Source of the DNA: Spirochaeta sp.
Lineage (GTDB): Bacteria; Spirochaetota; Spirochaetia; DSM-2461
Length of the DNA stretch: 6,180 nt
Reading direction: 5' to 3'
Assembly: GCA_030635565.1 (NCBI GenBank)
Contig: DAOVYP010000144.1
Coordinates: 1-6,180 of the forward strand
The notes beneath the pieces are model-generated. The model was not told the DNA's origin. It saw only the letters and a list, made by a program, of their open reading frames with translations, and ran no database searches. Positions 1-5,879 of the stretch are shown in pieces. The position numbers and the translations under genes were made by a program. Every line of letters starts with the position of its first letter. Position 1 is the stretch's first letter.

Positions 1-86
1 CCGGAGATACTGATGACGGTGACGTCGGCAGCACCCACCGCCAAGGCGACAGAGATCATCAGAAATATGATTACAATCTTTTTCAC
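1..86 (-). CDS. N-terminal fragment of an exported protein (cut by left edge)
   Basis: The reading frame begins at a GTG (86-84) and stays open to the window edge, giving 28 codons. The peptide starts with MKKIVIIFLMISVALAVGAA and then runs into DVTVISISG. This is a classical Sec signal peptide: a KK start, a hydrophobic core of about 15 residues, and a likely cut after the GAA. A strong GGAGGA ribosome site lies 4 nt upstream (91-96), which decides the start. The gene begins 20 nt after the stop of the 432-residue gene, so it is probably the third gene of the same operon. The short strand-like stretch after the signal, VTVISISG, would suit the start of a FecR-type or similar beta domain, but too little is visible to name a family. 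Confidence 0.8.
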   Translation of the reverse strand, partial: MKKIVIIFLMISVALAVGAADVTVISIS

Positions 87-90
87 TTTA

Positions 91-96
91 TCCTCC
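91..96 (-). promoter_or_regulatory. Ribosome binding site deciding the GTG start at 86
   Basis: On the minus strand the bases read GGAGGA, followed by TAAA and then the GTG start. The strong match and short spacing favour this GTG over the internal ATG at codon 10, which lies inside the signal-peptide core. Confidence 0.75.
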
Positions 97-106
97 TATT
101 ACGGTC

Positions 107-1405
107 CTAGAAACTCCAGGACCAATCAAAACCCAGTCGATACAGGACCGGAAAATACGCAGCGATTTCCGAATCCAGGACAATTGAATCCCCGGGATAC
201 AGAACTCCGACCTTGAAATCCCATCCGAAATCGGACTTCGGCCGCCAGAAGAAGCTGATCAGGCCTTCCTGCCCCATGAAATGTCCCTCAGTTGAGGAAC
301 TGGGCACCATAGCCGTCGAAACAGGACCGATAGCTGTTCTCAGGAAGGTCGTTGTCCTGAGCTCCCAGGAGAACGTGTCCGATGGACGGCTGGCGTAAAA
401 GGCCCCCAGGGATGCAAGGTTACCTAATTCGAATTCTATCACAAATCCCTGAGTTGACACGATTGAAACGGGAAGATACTGAGAAAGCTCGTTTCCCGTG
501 GTCGTCCCGAGCAGGTAATTGTCCCGGTTGGCCCATTCATCACCTGTAGAACCAAGGAGGTCAATACCAAGACGGGAATGGGTACCAGGCAGCCAGGAGA
601 TTCCGAAACGTCCGATACCGCCGAGCACTGTGGCGCTGTCATATTTACCATACTGTCCCACCAGGGACAGATCGTAGATAAATGACTGTCCGAGGAAACC
701 GCGGCTGAAAAGCTCAAGGTACATGGAATTGAAGCGCTGATTACCATAAGCCGCCTGATCTTCGGTGCTTGTAAGATCCTGTACCGCCAGGAAATAGACT
801 GAAGGATACAGCCAGCTGGCCACAGCGGGCATATCCCATGCCAGATATTCCATCATTCTCGGAGCCGCAAGGATGCTGTCACGCTTGACATCGGTCTCGG
901 TCATGAAGTACTCGGCGGATTCCCGGAAAGTCAGTCCGGTGTAACCGGCACCGACGGTGAAAATGTGTTTCCCGATGTCAACACTGAAATCGATGCCGTC
1001 GAATGGAGCATCGAGAATCAAACCCGCCGGGTCGCCTGTGAGCTGCCGGCCGGCCTTATAGCCGAACATTCCGGTATTTCCATAGAAATTGAGTTTATCC
1101 AGCTCGGGATAAACCGAATAATAGAAACCATGGAAAGAGAACTTGAGATTGTTGGTAAGTCCAAACAGAACATCGCCGTCAAACGCGACACCGCCGTCCA
1201 CTTCCATATTGGCCGCCGGACTCCATCTGCCGCGGTACCAGAGGGCGGCGGCATTTTCGGTGTTTATGCCGAAAGAAGAACCTGCGATTTCCGGTAATTC
1301 GAGATTCAGATCCAGCCGGGCACCCCAGATCTGGTCGTATGCACTCAGCGATAAGACGGGAATCAGAAGTATGAGCAGAATTAATGCGACTGGTATTTTC
1401 TTCAC
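107..1405 (-). CDS. Probable outer-membrane beta-barrel protein, 432 aa
   Basis: An exported protein with a signal peptide at residues 1-22 (MKKIPVALILLILLIPVLSLSA, likely cut before YDQIW). The mature part is rich in aromatic and glycine residues, with alternating strand-like segments such as LKFSFHGFYYSV, FIYDLSLVGQYG and FGWDFKVGVLY. It ends in YRLGFDWSWSF; a C-terminal Phe in a strand with aromatic residues on alternate positions is the usual barrel-assembly signal of outer-membrane proteins. No catalytic motif is visible. The start is GTG, overlapping the previous gene's stop in the sequence GTGA (1402-1405), with a GGAGGT ribosome site 5 nt upstream, so it is translationally coupled to the 153-residue gene. 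I do not recognise a named family. An outer-membrane porin, transporter or structural barrel all fit. The location is inferred with fair confidence; the function is unknown. Confidence 0.8.
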   Translation of the reverse strand: MKKIPVALILLILLIPVLSLSAYDQIWGARLDLNLELPEIAGSSFGINTENAAALWYRGRWSPAANMEVDGGVAFDGDVLFGLTNNLKFSFHGFYYSVYPELDKLNFYGNTGMFGYKAGRQLTGDPAGLILDAPFDGIDFSVDIGKHIFTVGAGYTGLTFRESAEYFMTETDVKRDSILAAPRMMEYLAWDMPAVASWLYPSVYFLAVQDLTSTEDQAAYGNQRFNSMYLELFSRGFLGQSFIYDLSLVGQYGKYDSATVLGGIGRFGISWLPGTHSRLGIDLLGSTGDEWANRDNYLLGTTTGNELSQYLPVSIVSTQGFVIEFELGNLASLGAFYASRPSDTFSWELRTTTFLRTAIGPVSTAMVPSSSTEGHFMGQEGLISFFWRPKSDFGWDFKVGVLYPGDSIVLDSEIAAYFPVLYRLGFDWSWSF

Positions 1406-1863
1406 ATCTCACCTCCCTCAGCGTCTTCGGTGACATAGGTGATGCCCGTCAGCACCTCATAGGGGGGCACTGAACGGGTGTGGTAAAGACTGGACGGCTC
1501 GACATATCCCAGAAAACCGGCCTCAAGGGCCGCATAACGGGGAGAGCCGACCGCTGTGTACATCCCGCCGCCCTTGACTCCGTAGCTTTTGAACAGAGCC
1601 AGATAGAAGAGTCCGAGGCTCACCGGATCTCCGGGAGCCGTTTTCGACACATGTTTGGCAAAATCCTGCTCAAGTCCCCAGGCATACCCGTCATCAGGGC
1701 CGGCATCCATCGGCAAATTCCCGGAAGCTTGAGCCACCAGGAGCAGCGTTGTAGCCACATCGGCCTCCTCGCCGTCCAGAAAACGGTCGAGTAGATCGTT
1801 GGACTGACCCCAGAGGCTCACCGCGAAGACTGCCAGGATCACGATAAATACGATCTTTTTCAT
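1402..1863 (-). CDS. Exported protein of unknown function, 153 aa
   Basis: The first gene of the minus-strand envelope operon. The protein opens with MKKIVFIVILAVFAVSLWGQ, a signal peptide with probable cleavage near residue 19. The mature part is about 134 residues and soluble in character: a helical segment at 22-50 (LLDRFLDGEEADVATTLLLV), an acidic stretch at 52-60, a hydrophobic helix at 81-94 (VSLGLFYLALFKSY), a glycine turn (VKGGG), and an acidic end TEDAEGGEM. There is no lipobox cysteine and no catalytic motif that I recognise. The frame is open upstream to a GTG at 1902, but the ATG at 1863 is preferred: it has an AGAGGA site 6 nt upstream and puts the KK-plus-hydrophobic signal right at the N-terminus. 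Linkage to a barrel protein suggests a periplasmic partner, which is inference. Confidence 0.75.
   Translation of the reverse strand: MKKIVFIVILAVFAVSLWGQSNDLLDRFLDGEEADVATTLLLVAQASGNLPMDAGPDDGYAWGLEQDFAKHVSKTAPGDPVSLGLFYLALFKSYGVKGGGMYTAVGSPRYAALEAGFLGYVEPSSLYHTRSVPPYEVLTGITYVTEDAEGGEM
1411..1416 (-). promoter_or_regulatory. Ribosome binding site of the 432-aa gene
   Basis: GGAGGT on the minus strand, inside the last codons of the upstream gene and 5 nt before the GTG at 1405. It supports the GTG start and coupling of the two genes. Confidence 0.75.
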
Positions 1864-1869
1864 ATTATA

Positions 1870-1875
1870 TCCTCT
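1870..1875 (-). promoter_or_regulatory. Ribosome binding site deciding the ATG start at 1863
   Basis: AGAGGA on the minus strand, 6 nt before the ATG. It favours this start over the in-frame GTG at 1902, which would add 13 polar residues ahead of the signal peptide. Confidence 0.65.
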
Positions 1876-1903
1876 ATCATCAAATACTAACCTTCTGATC
1901 ACT

Positions 1904-1912
1904 ATATTACCA
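1904..1912 (-). promoter_or_regulatory. Candidate extended -10 promoter of the envelope operon
   Basis: The minus strand reads TGGTAATAT, that is, the TGn extension plus a -10 box (TAATAT) differing from TATAAT at two positions. Transcription would start near 1897 and leave a leader of about 34 nt before the ATG at 1863. No good -35 box sits 16-18 bp upstream, which is tolerated when the TGn extension is present. This is a sequence match only. Confidence 0.4.
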
Positions 1913-1968
1913 CATCGTCGGCACTGATAGCGTCACGAAAAAAAGTTTACGGCGCCCAACCGGTATAG

Positions 1969-2091
1969 AGTGTTCCCCACCTTGTCACAGTTCCGGTGAA
2001 ACCCCGTTAATTTTGATTTCCGGCTGGATCTGCACATTTACCAAGACCTTTGAAGGGCTTGAGAGGATTTTGTGACAAGGTTGGGAACACT
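1969..2091. repeat. 21-bp inverted repeat bracketing an 81-bp core
   Basis: The left arm (1969-1989) begins AGTGTTCCCC and ends CTTGTCACA. The right arm (2071-2091) is its reverse complement with a single mismatch (C1978 opposite T2082). The core (1990-2070) carries no gene-sized frame of its own and no further long repeat. The block fills much of the 230-bp spacer between the dehydrogenase stop (2094-2096) and the envelope operon, ending 2 bp from that stop. The inner ends read TGTTCCC...GGGAACA, a TG/CA boundary seen in several insertion-sequence families. I see no target-site duplication in the flanks. It could be a miniature or relic element, a pair of protein-binding sites, or a long-stem RNA structure after the dehydrogenase gene. 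Confidence 0.85.
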
Positions 2092-2093
2092 TA

Positions 2094-2882
2094 TCAATCG
2101 TTGAACAGATCCCGTTTTCTAAAGGCAGCCGTGGCGAAACGCCAGGCAATTTTCCTCCCGGTGAGCCAGTTGATACGGCTGGATCGGGAGCGAATGATGC
2201 GGTCTCGTATGAAGGCGCTGACATCCTGTGGTGTATCCGAAAGGATATTGAATATTCGTTTCGTTTCCCGGGCTTCATCAGGGTCTTCCGGAATTCCTTT
2301 TCGGAGAAGATCGGTTACAACCATTCCCGGGCTGATAGCGCCGATTTTCACTGGCAGATCGGCTGAACGGAGTTCGGCCGACAGGGCTTTCACCAGGTAA
2401 GTGAGAGCGGCCTTGCTTGCTCCATAAACTGAGATACCCGGGCGGACCATACCGCTGCTGCCCAGTCCCTCCATCAGATAGATGATGCCCAAACCTTGTA
2501 CCGACATCCCCCTGACGGCGGCCTGAGTCCCTATCAGACTACCAAGGACATTCACATCAAAAATGGATCGGATTTCATCCGGTTCCATATCCCATATCAT
2601 TTGGCGGGTCTGGTCGATGCCCGCATTGTTGATCCACACGTCTACCGGACCATCCGATGCTGCCAGATCCCAGAGCTTCCTCATATCGGCGGCCGATCTG
2701 ACATCACCGAACAGCCCCCTGCAATACCCGCCGGGATTGTGCTCCAGGAGTTCCAGGACGGCCTGATCCACTGTGCTCCGATTCCGACCGTTTATGACAA
2801 CGGACCAGCCGCTCTCCATAAATCTCTCGGCCAGAGCCCGTCCGATTCCCCGGGTGCTGCCGGTTATGACAATTCGTTTCAT
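2094..2882 (-). CDS. Short-chain dehydrogenase/reductase, NYC1/NOL-like, 262 aa
   Basis: A classical Rossmann-fold oxidoreductase that uses NAD(P)H. The cofactor motif TGSTRGIG is at residues 7-14, NGRNR at 31-35 (basic residues that favour NADPH), GDV at 59-61, NNAG at 85-88, the structural Asn at 111, and the active-site YGASK at 153-157 (Tyr153, Lys157), followed by SPGMVVTDLL (184-193). The segment before the Tyr reads YLMEGLGSSG, where ordinary family members have an ISS-type motif. The MEGxGS pattern, the SPGMVxTDLL stretch and a C-terminal WLTGRKIAWRFA region resemble, from memory, plant chlorophyll b reductases NYC1/NOL. The substrate here is unknown. It starts at ATG with only a weak GGAA ribosome site close upstream, 47 bp from the divergent ndk. 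The length is about normal for the family. Family call is firm; the subgroup is likely. Confidence 0.9.
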   Translation of the reverse strand: MKRIVITGSTRGIGRALAERFMESGWSVVINGRNRSTVDQAVLELLEHNPGGYCRGLFGDVRSAADMRKLWDLAASDGPVDVWINNAGIDQTRQMIWDMEPDEIRSIFDVNVLGSLIGTQAAVRGMSVQGLGIIYLMEGLGSSGMVRPGISVYGASKAALTYLVKALSAELRSADLPVKIGAISPGMVVTDLLRKGIPEDPDEARETKRIFNILSDTPQDVSAFIRDRIIRSRSSRINWLTGRKIAWRFATAAFRKRDLFND

Positions 2883-2929
2883 TGTTCCATACTGGCGCAG
2901 ACCGGCCCTGTTCCACTAGGCTGATTAGC

Positions 2930-3424
2930 ATGAATGAAAACAATACATGGGAACGTACCTTCGTCCTGATAAAGCCCGATGGTGTGAAAAGGGCTCTGGT
3001 TGGCACCATAATTTCCCGATTCGAACGGGTGGGTCTGACTCTCACCGGCTTGAAACTTGTGAGTGTGGACACGGAAAAAGCCGAGAAACACTACGAAAGT
3101 CACAGGGGTAAGGCATTCTTTGACCCACTGGTCCGCTTGCTCAGCTCCGGCCCTGTAGCTGCCATGGCGTTGGAAGGAGCTCATGCCATTTCAGTTGTGA
3201 GAAAAATCGTCGGTTCGACAGAGCCTAAAGAGGCGCCGCCAGGCAGCATCCGAGGTGATTTCTGCCATATGAGCTATGCCCGCAGTAAGGAACGACTGGG
3301 TGTGATACCGAATCTCATTCATGCTTCGGATTCACCGGAAAGCGCCGTATGGGAATTGGCGTTATGGTTCGCAGATGAAGATTTAGTCCAACCCTATGAA
3401 CGGGCCGATGCAGGATTCATGTAG
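2930..3424 (+). CDS. ndk: Nucleoside diphosphate kinase, long-loop form, 164 aa
   Basis: Transfers the gamma-phosphate from ATP to nucleoside diphosphates through a phospho-histidine, balancing NTP and dNTP pools in the cytosol. Visible residues are the KPDG phosphate contact (Lys15), Tyr55 in HYESHRGKAFF, Arg91 and Thr97 in VRKIVGSTEP, Arg108 in GSIRGDF, and Asn128 and the catalytic His131 in NLIHASDS. All core residues are present. Between Arg108 and Asn128 there are about ten more residues (HMSYARSKERLGVIP region) than in E. coli-type enzymes, and the C-terminus is slightly extended, so the protein is longer than the usual 140-150. The ATG at 2930 is chosen because it directly precedes the conserved WERTFVLIKPDG start; the upstream TTG at 2882 would add 16 unconserved residues. 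It leads a three-gene run, with the next gene 2 nt after its stop. Confidence 0.95.
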   Translation: MNENNTWERTFVLIKPDGVKRALVGTIISRFERVGLTLTGLKLVSVDTEKAEKHYESHRGKAFFDPLVRLLSSGPVAAMALEGAHAISVVRKIVGSTEPKEAPPGSIRGDFCHMSYARSKERLGVIPNLIHASDSPESAVWELALWFADEDLVQPYERADAGFM

Positions 3425-3426
3425 TC

Positions 3427-3876
3427 ATGAGTGATTTCTGCAAGCGTCGCTGCCGCATCACGCTGCTCGTTCTGTTCGGGCTAATTCCAATCACTGTTTC
3501 GGCATCTGATCTGCATATTCGTGTTTCCGGAATCGATACCGATCTGGGAGGCATGATACTGGCCGGAGTTTATGCCTCGGAAGAAGGATATCTTGAACCG
3601 GGTTATCAGGTTGCGAGTATCAGTTTGGCTGTAACCGGGGAAACTCTGAACGGTGTTTTCAGGGATCTTCCCGTCGGTCGCTACGTCGTCGCAATTCTCC
3701 ATGACATCGACGGAGACACGGAGATGGATACCGGTTTTCTCGGGATACCTAAAGAAGGATACGGTTTCAGCGGTGCGAAAGAAGGACGGATGAGGCCTCC
3801 GATATTCGATGATGCCGCCATCATGCTGGGTGAAAATGATGAGAAATCGGCTGATATCTTCATGAATTACATGTAG
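3427..3876 (+). CDS. Secreted DUF2141 domain protein, 149 aa
   Basis: A small exported protein. The N-terminus has basic residues (KRRCR) and a hydrophobic stretch (ITLLVLFGLIPITVSA), with a likely cut near residue 27. The mature part matches the DUF2141 pattern: a strand LHIRVSGI, then GGMILAGVYAS, FRDLPVGRYVVAILHD, the acidic HDIDGD (92-97) that looks like a Ca-binding-type turn, the hallmark GFLGIPKEGYGFS (103-115), PPIFDDAAIML, and a final strand ADIFMNYM. The family is a beta-sandwich of unknown function found in many bacterial periplasms. It starts 2 nt after the ndk stop with an AGGA site 11 nt upstream, and srkA follows 10 nt later, so the three are almost certainly co-transcribed. 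Family call is firm; the role is unknown. Confidence 0.88.
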   Translation: MSDFCKRRCRITLLVLFGLIPITVSASDLHIRVSGIDTDLGGMILAGVYASEEGYLEPGYQVASISLAVTGETLNGVFRDLPVGRYVVAILHDIDGDTEMDTGFLGIPKEGYGFSGAKEGRMRPPIFDDAAIMLGENDEKSADIFMNYM

Positions 3877-3886
3877 TCTTAGCTGA

Positions 3887-4876
3887 ATGTCGGGATTCGA
3901 TAATCTCTCACCTCAAACTGTCCTCACGGCCGTTGAAGCCGCATTCGGCTTGCGGCTGCAGCCGATTGTGACCCCGTTCCCCAGTTATGTAAACAGGGTG
4001 TACGGGATGACCGACAGTGACGGCGAATCCTATGTCGTGAAATTCTACCGGCCGGGGCGATGGAGCCCGGCCGCCCTGGCTGAGGAACACCATTTTATCA
4101 GGGAATTGGCGTCGGAAGAGTTTCCGGTGGTTCAGCCCCTGGATGATATTGACGGGGATACCCTGGCCGAACTCCTTCTGGAAACCGACAGCGGTGAAAC
4201 CCACTATCATTTCGCATTGTTTCCCAAACGATCGGGGCGACTGTTTGATGCCGAGGGAGACGAGGCGTGGCTTCGCATCGGCGCACTTTGCGGCCGGCTG
4301 CATACCGTGGGAGCAAGATCCCATGCCGCCGATCGCCAGATTGTGTCTCCGGATGAAAGCACCGGGGAACATATCAAGGCTCTGCTGGACGACGGTGTCG
4401 TACCCGCTGATATGGTCCCGGAATTTGCAGAACTCACCGGCCGGGCTTTGTCCATTATTACCCCGCTATTTGAAAAAGCTCCATTCATCCGGCTCCATGG
4501 CGACCTTCACCGGGGCAACATTCTCGATAGAGGCGATGAAGGTCTGTTGATGATCGATCTCGATGATATGGCAATGGGACCGGCCATGCAGGACCTCTGG
4601 CTCCTTCTGCCGGGCAGAGCCGGTGAAGTCGGTGGTGAAACATCCCTGCTTGCGGAAGGATATGAGAATTTCCGTCCTTTCCCCTGGGAACAGCTGCCGC
4701 TCATGGAACCGCTGCGTCTCATGCGTATGATTCACTTTATCGCCTGGTGCTCCAGACAGCGGCATGACCGGGATTTCCACAATCATTTTCCCGACTGGGG
4801 CAGCCGGGGATGGTGGATACAGGAATTGGAAGATATCAGGGATCAGGTGTTCGTTATAGAGTCGACCCTGAACTGA
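3887..4876 (+). CDS. srkA: Stress response kinase SrkA (YihE family), 329 aa
   Basis: An APH/choline-kinase-fold Ser/Thr protein kinase. In E. coli the homologue (328 aa) protects cells from stress-induced death. Features seen: SYVNRVYGM (33-41), the ATP-binding Lys52 in VVKFYRPGRW, Glu66/Glu67 in AEEHHF, GRLHTVG (136-142), the catalytic loop HGDLHRGN (204-211; base Asp206, Asn211), the metal-binding MIDLDD (222-227; Asp224), then GPAMQDLWLLL (231-241) and EPLRLMRMIHFIAW (274-287). These agree in order and spacing with YihE as I remember it, and the length is the same. No catalytic residue is missing. It is the last gene of the ndk run and its stop lies 26 bp from the stop of the convergent J-domain gene. 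Its own ribosome site is weak, which suggests coupling to the upstream gene. Physiological targets are not known. Confidence 0.93.
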   Translation: MSGFDNLSPQTVLTAVEAAFGLRLQPIVTPFPSYVNRVYGMTDSDGESYVVKFYRPGRWSPAALAEEHHFIRELASEEFPVVQPLDDIDGDTLAELLLETDSGETHYHFALFPKRSGRLFDAEGDEAWLRIGALCGRLHTVGARSHAADRQIVSPDESTGEHIKALLDDGVVPADMVPEFAELTGRALSIITPLFEKAPFIRLHGDLHRGNILDRGDEGLLMIDLDDMAMGPAMQDLWLLLPGRAGEVGGETSLLAEGYENFRPFPWEQLPLMEPLRLMRMIHFIAWCSRQRHDRDFHNHFPDWGSRGWWIQELEDIRDQVFVIESTLN

Positions 4877-4878
4877 CC

Positions 4879-4904
4879 GGTTCCCGATCCGGTTCCCGGG
4901 AATC
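4879..4904. terminator. Possible bidirectional hairpin between srkA and the J-domain gene
   Basis: GGTTCCCG (4879-4886) can pair with CGGGAATC (4897-4904) in an 8-bp stem with one G-T pair and a 10-nt loop. It sits exactly in the 26-bp gap between two convergent stops and overlaps the end of the minus-strand gene. The same gap shows a direct repeat of CCGGTTCCCG (4877-4886 and 4889-4898) and the palindrome TTCCCGGGAA. There is no T-run on either side, so a rho-independent terminator is uncertain. Confidence 0.35.
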
Positions 4905-5703
4905 AGCCCAGCCCCAGTTCCTTCAGAGTTGTCACCGTTTCCTCCAGTCCCGGAAGCTTGGGCGCCAGTTCGTATGCACGAAAAATCTCCCCGGCGGCCG
5001 CTTCATGACGGCCAGCAGCCGTAAGAAGTTCGGAAAGCAGCTTTCTCAGGCGTGCTTCTTCCCGGGGGTGATATGAGAGTTTCACCAGGTCGGTGAGAAA
5101 CGCCATTCTGAGCCTGTTATCCGGATCTTCAGGAAGGCTGTGCCTGACGATGGCCGCCATGCGCTCCAGGACTTCGACATAGAAGTGCTTGAAATAAGGA
5201 TCTTCCTCTTCCAGTTCGGCGATGCCTCTGAGGAGCCGATAGGCTTTAACAAGGGCTTCCTGCTCAAGATAAGCCTCGGCCAGCAGAAATGCGTAGTCCA
5301 TGAAATCTTCCCTGTCCAGGTATCGGCGCAGGGAAAAGAACCCCCCTTTCTGCGCTTCGTCATAGAGTCTGACCGCTTCAGCATCATGATCGTACAGGAG
5401 GTCGAAGCAGATAAGTCTGGCAAGGCTCTCGGGATCGTCTTTTCTGCCATGGAGGAAATCTCTGTAATCCCAGTCGGTAACGGTCCCGGTTTTTCGTGAT
5501 GTATGCCAGGTCTGGTTGTAGGCTTCCCGAGTCGTTTTACTCGAAAGAACCTCATAGGCTTCCTTGAGGGCCAGGAACCGGGCGGTACCCTCGTCACCGC
5601 TGAGATCCGGATGGACTTCCTTGGCTTTAACCCTGTAGGCCCGACGAACCTCACTTCTGCCGCATTCAGGCTTCAGCCCCAGTATCGCGTAGTAATCCTT
5701 CAA
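4903..5703 (-). CDS. J-domain (DnaJ-like) protein with helical repeat tail, 266 aa
   Basis: Residues 1-65 form a J-domain: DYYAILGL, the helix II stretch EVRRAYRVKAKEVHPD with the invariant HPD at 31-33, then FLALKEAYEVLSS and a typical REAYNQ end. This domain stimulates the ATPase of DnaK-type Hsp70. There is no Gly/Phe linker, zinc finger or DnaJ C-terminal domain. Instead residues 78-264 are alpha-helical and acidic, with WDYRDFL, PESLARLICFDLLY, REDFMDYAFLLAEAYLEQ and TPR-like pairs near 137-165 and 222-250 (LLSELLTAAGRHEAAAGEIFRAYELAP). So it is probably a specialised co-chaperone whose tail binds a partner. The start is TTG, supported by a GGAG site 6 nt upstream and by the canonical MKDYYAILG N-terminus. 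It is transcribed alone from a near promoter. Domain call is firm; the partner is unknown. Confidence 0.9.
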   Translation of the reverse strand: MKDYYAILGLKPECGRSEVRRAYRVKAKEVHPDLSGDEGTARFLALKEAYEVLSSKTTREAYNQTWHTSRKTGTVTDWDYRDFLHGRKDDPESLARLICFDLLYDHDAEAVRLYDEAQKGGFFSLRRYLDREDFMDYAFLLAEAYLEQEALVKAYRLLRGIAELEEEDPYFKHFYVEVLERMAAIVRHSLPEDPDNRLRMAFLTDLVKLSYHPREEARLRKLLSELLTAAGRHEAAAGEIFRAYELAPKLPGLEETVTTLKELGLG

Positions 5704-5709
5704 GCCAGT

Positions 5710-5713
5710 CTCC
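5710..5713 (-). promoter_or_regulatory. Ribosome binding site deciding the TTG start at 5703
   Basis: GGAG on the minus strand lies 6 nt before the TTG. Together with the J-domain N-terminus beginning exactly there, it supports a rare TTG start. Confidence 0.65.
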
Positions 5714-5722
5714 GCACAATAT

Positions 5723-5728
5723 ATTATA
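5723..5728 (-). promoter_or_regulatory. Perfect -10 box for the J-domain gene
   Basis: The minus strand reads TATAAT, 19 nt upstream of the TTG. A start near 5716 would give a leader of about 13 nt that still includes the GGAG ribosome site. No convincing -35 box is found 16-18 bp upstream. A small hairpin (GCCC/GGGC, 5739-5750) covers that zone. Confidence 0.5.
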
Positions 5729-5784
5729 AAGGCCGTCAGCCCATTCGGGCATCATAAATCCAAAGGCGTGTGTTGGTCACCCGA

Positions 5785-5816
5785 GAATCTTTCAAAATTG
5801 CCATTTTAAAAGATCC
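5785..5816 (-). repeat. AT-rich inverted repeat, 14-bp arms, 4-nt loop
   Basis: Arms 5785-5798 and 5803-5816 match at 12 of 14 positions. On the minus-strand RNA both differences become G-U pairs, giving an unbroken 14-bp stem, whereas on the plus strand they are A-C mismatches. It is therefore better suited to minus-strand RNA, between the acyltransferase and the J-domain gene. It has no T-run after it. Confidence 0.6.
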
Positions 5817-5830
5817 TTATGTATGGGGTC

Positions 5831-5869
5831 GACAAGTTATTTTATTATACAATAATAAAATAACTTGTC
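5831..5869. repeat. Perfect 18-bp inverted repeat, 3-nt loop
   Basis: GACAAGTTATTTTATTAT (5831-5848), loop ACA, then its exact reverse complement (5852-5869). The arms are strongly AT-rich in a window of otherwise balanced composition. It lies in the spacer between two minus-strand genes. It may be a terminator or processing hairpin, a regulator's binding site, or a cruciform. Symmetry alone does not decide. Confidence 0.9.
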
Positions 5870-5879
5870 TAAAGGTCCG

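Noticed and set aside
439..747. 102-aa reading frame on minus
   Set aside because: It lies inside the 432-aa gene in another frame, has no ribosome site or domain, and reads like a shadow.
1864..1902. GTG at 1902 as start of the 153-aa protein, and TATAAT at 1864-1869 as its promoter
   Set aside because: The GTG would bury the signal peptide behind 13 polar residues. The TATAAT lies between the ribosome site and the ATG, too late to produce a message with its start.
1930..1968. Terminator with T-run on minus (TTTTTTT at 1944-1938)
   Set aside because: The GC-rich bases before it (GGCGCC) do not form a stem longer than about 3 bp with a usable loop, and the run lies over 20 nt beyond the large inverted repeat.
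2882..2929. Upstream TTG start for ndk
   Set aside because: It would add 16 residues with no NDK similarity and coincide with the opposite gene's start. The ATG at 2930 sits right before the conserved N-terminus.
5140..5499. 119-aa plus-strand frame opposite the J-domain gene
   Set aside because: The opposing frame encodes a clear J-domain protein with proper start. This one has no recognisable motif.
5831..5869. Integron attC site or CRISPR-like repeat
   Set aside because: The palindrome carries GTT on the left and AAC on the right, the reverse of attC cores. There is no integrase, no second copy and no regular spacer pattern.
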